From Nonlabens tegetincola (lineage in GTDB: Bacteria > Bacteroidota > Bacteroidia > Flavobacteriales > Flavobacteriaceae): a DNA stretch of 64,000 bases. Location: assembly GCF_002954355.1 (NCBI RefSeq), contig NZ_MQVV01000010.1, positions 248,001-312,000 of the forward strand, in the 5' to 3' direction. Below are positions 61,010 to 64,000 of the stretch, in pieces (the first letter of the stretch is position 1; each line of letters begins with the position of its first letter). Both the position numbers and the translations under genes were made by a program. Under the pieces are notes generated by a model. That model saw only the letters and a list, made by a program, of their open reading frames with translations, ran no database searches and was not told where the DNA came from.

Positions 61010-62299
61010 TTAATTCATTAGTTCTTCAATTTCTTCAACTTCAATAGGTATGTTTTCCATTAAATTAATCGGTTCTCCGCTTTCTTGGATAACGACGTCG
61101 TCTTCTAATCTTATTCCAAATCCTTCTTCTGGTACATATATTCCAGGTTCTACGGTAAATACATTTCCTGCTTGCATAGGTTCCCATAGTATACCGTAAT
61201 CATGAGTATCTAACCCTATGTGGTGCGATGTACCATGCATGAAATACTTTTTGTAGGCAGGCCATTCAGGGTTTTCGTTCTGTACATCGGCCTTATCTAA
61301 TAATCCTAGATCAATTAATTCACTAGTCATCAATTTTCCCACCTCAACGTGATACTCTTTCCACATTGTTCCAGGTAGGAGCATTTTTGTAGCTTCATTT
61401 TTAACCTTTAAAACAGCATTATACACTTGTTTTTGACGTTTAGTAAACGTTCCATTTACAGGAATGGTTCTAGACATGTCACTAGAGTAATTTGCATAAC
61501 TAGCTCCTACATCCATAAGTATTAATTCACCATCCTTACATTGATTATTATTTTCAATATAATGAAGAACATTTGCATTATTGCCACTAGCGATAATAGG
61601 TGTGTAGGCAAATCCGTCACTGCGTGATTTTATAAACTCATGAAGATATTCTGCCTCTATTTCATATTCCCAAACTCCTGGTTTTACAAAATCTAATACA
61701 CGACGGAAACCAGCATTTGTAATGTCGCAAGCGTGTTTTAATAGATCAATTTCAATAGGATCTTTTATAGCTCTCAATCTCTGTAAAATAGGATTACTTT
61801 TAGCATAATTGTGAGCAGGGAATTGAGATTTACATTTTTTGATAAATCTATCTTCACGTGTTTCCATTTCCACTGCTTGACGATAGTGTTCGTTTGTATT
61901 AAAATAAACCGTATCACACATAGTCATCATTTCAAAAAACTTTTTATCAAAGTCTTTAAGCCAAAAAACACTTGTAATACCGGTTATTTCAGTAGCTTTT
62001 TCTTTAGTTAATTTTTCTCCTTCCCAAATAGCTATGTGCTCATTGGTCTCGGTCACAAAAAGTACTTCCCTTAAATTAGGGTCTGGACAATCAGGAAAAA
62101 GTACCAAAATAGTGTCTTCTTGATCAGCCCCAGAAAGGTAAAAGATGTCCCTATGTTGTTTGAAAGGCATGGTGCTGTCTGCACCTGTTTTGAAAATATC
62201 GTTTGAATTAAAAACAGCTAGGCTTGATGGTTTCATCATCCCCATAAAGTTTTTGCGGTTTTTAATGAATAATTGTGGATTAATTGGGTTGTATTTCAT
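61010..62299 (-). CDS. pepP: Xaa-Pro aminopeptidase (M24 family, PepP type)
   Basis: 429 residues from ATG 62299 (MKYNPINPQLF), preferred over an upstream in-frame start that adds 12 residues. The N-terminal aminopeptidase P domain (about 1-160) is followed by the pita-bread fold with metal ligands in LMDVGASYANYSSDMSRTI (two Asp), HGTSHHIGLDTHD (His), TVEPGIYVPEE (Glu) and GIRLEDDVVI (Glu). It releases N-terminal residues ahead of proline. Confidence 0.96.
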   Translation of the reverse strand: MKYNPINPQLFIKNRKNFMGMMKPSSLAVFNSNDIFKTGADSTMPFKQHRDIFYLSGADQEDTILVLFPDCPDPNLREVLFVTETNEHIAIWEGEKLTKEKATEITGITSVFWLKDFDKKFFEMMTMCDTVYFNTNEHYRQAVEMETREDRFIKKCKSQFPAHNYAKSNPILQRLRAIKDPIEIDLLKHACDITNAGFRRVLDFVKPGVWEYEIEAEYLHEFIKSRSDGFAYTPIIASGNNANVLHYIENNNQCKDGELILMDVGASYANYSSDMSRTIPVNGTFTKRQKQVYNAVLKVKNEATKMLLPGTMWKEYHVEVGKLMTSELIDLGLLDKADVQNENPEWPAYKKYFMHGTSHHIGLDTHDYGILWEPMQAGNVFTVEPGIYVPEEGFGIRLEDDVVIQESGEPINLMENIPIEVEEIEELMN

Positions 62300-62363
62300 A
62301 GTCCAGTTTGATTTTTTACTGCATAAGCAAGTCAAGCAAAGATATCATTAGTCTAAAGAAAAA

Positions 62364-62388
62364 GAAAGCTGGCTAGTAGCCAGCTTTC
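62364..62388 (-). terminator. Terminator of the 34-residue gene
   Basis: Stem GAAAGCTGGCT (62364-62374) / AGCCAGCTTTC (62378-62388) with a 3-base loop, next to A/T runs. It lies between the small gene and pepP on the minus strand. Confidence 0.8.
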
Positions 62389-62389
62389 T

Positions 62390-62494
62390 TTATTTTCTAA
62401 GTCTTCTTTTCTTTTTATTCTTCATGTATGTAACTACTAAAAGAACGACAATAAGAATACATATTCCTAAAATAAAATATCTAATTCCTTCCAT
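62390..62494 (-). CDS. 34-residue single-helix membrane peptide
   Basis: The minus-strand frame reads MEGIRYFILGICILIVVLLV, then VTYMKNKKKRRLRK and TAA. One hydrophobic helix (about 7-22) is followed by a strongly basic tail (positive-inside). It is followed directly by a strong hairpin terminator, which supports a real transcript. No family is recognised; it may be a membrane microprotein like those found in many bacteria. Confidence 0.55.
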   Translation of the reverse strand: MEGIRYFILGICILIVVLLVVTYMKNKKKRRLRK

Positions 62495-62538
62495 AATGTA
62501 TTGAGTTAGTTTACTCTATGAAAGGTACGTCATTTATT

Positions 62539-63339
62539 TTAGTCAACATAAATGCCATTTTCTGGTTTTTTGAACATACCATTATCCATTGGAGCATTGT
62601 CTACGTCAATTTTTTCAAAAACACGGGCATCACCTCTAGGAGTATCTGGTTTCCCATCTTTTACGGTGTACCATTGTAATTTTACAGGTAGTAGTAACCC
62701 GTTTACTTCATTCCAGTCTTCATATTTAATAAAGCTATAATTGTTGGACTCTTCATTTTTACCATAGGTCACAGTATAAGCTAACCACTTCATTTCATAG
62801 CTAGAAGGATCGTAATAGAGAATATAATTGTCGTCAGGTGCATCACCTATTCCTTCATTATAACTTATTTTGATACCTGGGAAAGTTTCATTCTTATAAG
62901 TTAGAGAATCTGCTGGCGAATAATTAATACCATCGTCAGATAATACAAATGGCATGGCATAGAAATAAAACATAAGGTTGTGATAGAATCTAGCCCTACC
63001 TGGATCAAAAAAAGTACTATCTTGTGCGATCCATACTTTACCATCATTACCGCCTATCATATAGTTGTCTGTTTCCAGTAGTATGTTTCGACTTTGTAGG
63101 TCTGTTACAGTAGACTGCTCATTTAATTGATACGTCATGCTACGCATGCTTTTCCAAGTTTCTAATCCACCATGTGCTTTAAAAACCTTAATGAGTTCTT
63201 CTGGATAGGCAGAATAGTCTACTTTGGGCATTTGATTTTCTACTATAGAAACTTTTTCCTGAGTTTCCACTTTTTGCGCTTCGTTTTTACAGCTTATAGC
63301 TACAAGAAGAATGGCTACGATTGATAAAATTTGTTTCAT
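62539..63339 (-). CDS. Lipoprotein of a Bacteroidota family (DUF6503-like)
   Basis: 266 residues. Lipoprotein signal with Cys17 (VAISCKN), then a spacer and a beta-rich domain starting at AHGGLETWKSMRSMTYQL. It ends in VNGLLLPVKLQWY...FKKPENGIYVD. The pattern resembles LolA-like lipid-binding folds (as in DUF6503 proteins); I am not sure of the number. Function unknown, anchored in the envelope. Confidence 0.6.
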   Translation of the reverse strand: MKQILSIVAILLVAISCKNEAQKVETQEKVSIVENQMPKVDYSAYPEELIKVFKAHGGLETWKSMRSMTYQLNEQSTVTDLQSRNILLETDNYMIGGNDGKVWIAQDSTFFDPGRARFYHNLMFYFYAMPFVLSDDGINYSPADSLTYKNETFPGIKISYNEGIGDAPDDNYILYYDPSSYEMKWLAYTVTYGKNEESNNYSFIKYEDWNEVNGLLLPVKLQWYTVKDGKPDTPRGDARVFEKIDVDNAPMDNGMFKKPENGIYVD

Positions 63340-63474
63340 GAGCGAAAATTAATCTCATCTGTTGAAGCTATATGTTAGAATAACTATAAAACATATCACA
63401 AATTTATAACAGATAAAAAAATACAAGTATTACTGATACTTAAACCTAATTAACGGTAGTTTTAAAATACATAG

Positions 63475-63482
63475 TACCTTTG
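63475..63482 (+). promoter_or_regulatory. -7 promoter element, start-proximal, for dusB
   Basis: TACCTTTG, perfect TAnnTTTG, ends 4 bases before the ATG at 63487. Predicted leaderless or nearly so. Confidence 0.5.
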
Positions 63483-63486
63483 CAGT

Positions 63487-64000
63487 ATGCCTAAAATTGG
63501 AGATATACAATTACCAGATTTTCCTCTTCTTCTTGCCCCTATGGAAGACGTGAGTGATCCGCCTTTTAGAGCCTTGTGCAAAGAAAATGGCGCCGATGTC
63601 GTTTACACAGAATTTATTTCTAGTGAAGGATTGATACGAGATGCCGCAAAAAGTACAATGAAACTTGATATTTACGAGGCTGAACGTCCTGTGGGAATTC
63701 AAATCTTTGGAGCTAATCTAGATTCAATGCTCAAGAGTGTTGAAATAGTTGAACAAACTAAACCGGATATTATCGATATCAACTTCGGCTGTCCTGTTAA
63801 AAAAGTAGTTTCTAAAGGAGCTGGTGCTGGTATATTAAAAGATATCGATTTAATGGTATCACTAACCGAGGCTATGGTAAAACACACCAAGCTTCCTATA
63901 ACGGTAAAAACAAGATTAGGTTGGGATCATGATTCCATTAAAATTGTCGAGGTTGCTGAGCGTTTACAAGATGTAGGTATTAAGGCAATCTCCATTCATG
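63487..64000 (+). CDS. dusB: tRNA-dihydrouridine synthase, N-terminal part (continues past window)
   Basis: 171 codons of a DusB-like flavoprotein: start MPKIGDIQLPDFPLLLAPME, FMN-barrel motif EDVSDPPFRALCKENGA, FISSEGL, the catalytic-Cys loop DINFGCPVKKVVSKGAGAGI and TVKTRLGWD. It reduces uridine to dihydrouridine in tRNA. The ATG follows a -7 box by 4 bases. Confidence 0.96.
   Translation, partial: MPKIGDIQLPDFPLLLAPMEDVSDPPFRALCKENGADVVYTEFISSEGLIRDAAKSTMKLDIYEAERPVGIQIFGANLDSMLKSVEIVEQTKPDIIDINFGCPVKKVVSKGAGAGILKDIDLMVSLTEAMVKHTKLPITVKTRLGWDHDSIKIVEVAERLQDVGIKAISIH

Noticed and set aside
1-64000. tRNA/rRNA genes, CRISPR arrays, insertion sequences, prophage or toxin-antitoxin modules
   Set aside because: Looked for and not seen: no cloverleaf-like blocks, no regular direct repeats with spacers, no transposase or integrase motifs.

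Overview
The window is a stretch of chromosome from a marine-type member of the Flavobacteriaceae (Bacteroidota). The basis is low GC, promoters with the Bacteroidota -7 box TAnnTTTG instead of a sigma70 -10, and genes typical of the group: a giant DUF4175 protein next to ybeY and mnmG, DUF4837, DUF3098, DUF4301, a GlnRS, a GGGP-synthase-type enzyme and a bacterial alkane-monooxygenase-like desaturase/hydroxylase. A Nonlabens/Dokdonia-like genus is a guess and is not proven here. I saw no rRNA, tRNA, CRISPR array, insertion sequence or prophage. The DNA reads as ordinary chromosome with one polysaccharide locus.

Layout. 1-6.5 kb: 3' end of glnS, a four-gene small-membrane-protein operon (its first gene, ytxH-like, is split by a -1 frameshift at a canonical A AAA AAG slippery site), a stomatin-like SPFH protein, an outer-membrane-type protein, gltX and an AlkB-like di-iron protein. 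6.7-13.3 kb: DUF4175 protein, ybeY, mnmG and a methyltransferase; mnmG is bracketed by two parS (ParB-binding) palindromes. 13.4-19.2 kb: holB, pgk, an mltD-like transglycosylase, a DUF4837 lipoprotein and tatA. 19.3-29.7 kb: an XRE/S24-like regulator faces an envelope-stress-type operon (YbjN-like protein, PspA, zinc ribbon, NfeD/YqiJ-like protein, flotillin), followed on the same strand by a 1,631-residue AAA+ ATPase. This is the most interesting functional module in the window. 29.7-31.5 kb: thioredoxin-like protein and dprA. 31.5-41.2 kb: surface polysaccharide locus (two O-antigen-ligase-type proteins, a polymerase-like protein, Wzx-type flippase, two GT4 glycosyltransferases, rfbD, rfbC, Wzz-like protein). 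41.2-45.5 kb: a large conserved protein with a phosphorylase-like tail, an omega-amidase and an Ig-like lipoprotein. 45.5-48.9 kb: haem genes hemD-hemE-EI24-hemF. 49.1-54.4 kb: Crp-type regulator, yicC, gmk, nadD, ftsX, DUF3098, uppP, DinB. 54.5-64 kb: ahcY, a phosphopantetheinyl transferase, GGGP synthase, a thiamine-binding-like protein with pnuC and a NadR-like kinase, DUF4301, arfB, pepP, a 34-residue membrane protein, a lipoprotein and the start of dusB.

A signal that no gene explains is a 16-bp perfect palindrome, CGCTTTCGCGAAAGCG. It occurs 11 times exactly and twice with one mismatch, about once per 5 kb, almost always inside unrelated genes, never more than once per gene, and nearly always in the frame that encodes Ala-Phe-Ala-Lys-Ala. 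By rough base-composition arithmetic it should not occur even once in 64 kb. It behaves like a chromosome-wide DNA signal (compare HIP1 of cyanobacteria, uptake sequences, or Noc/KOPS-type sites) and is, in my view, the best candidate here for something undescribed.
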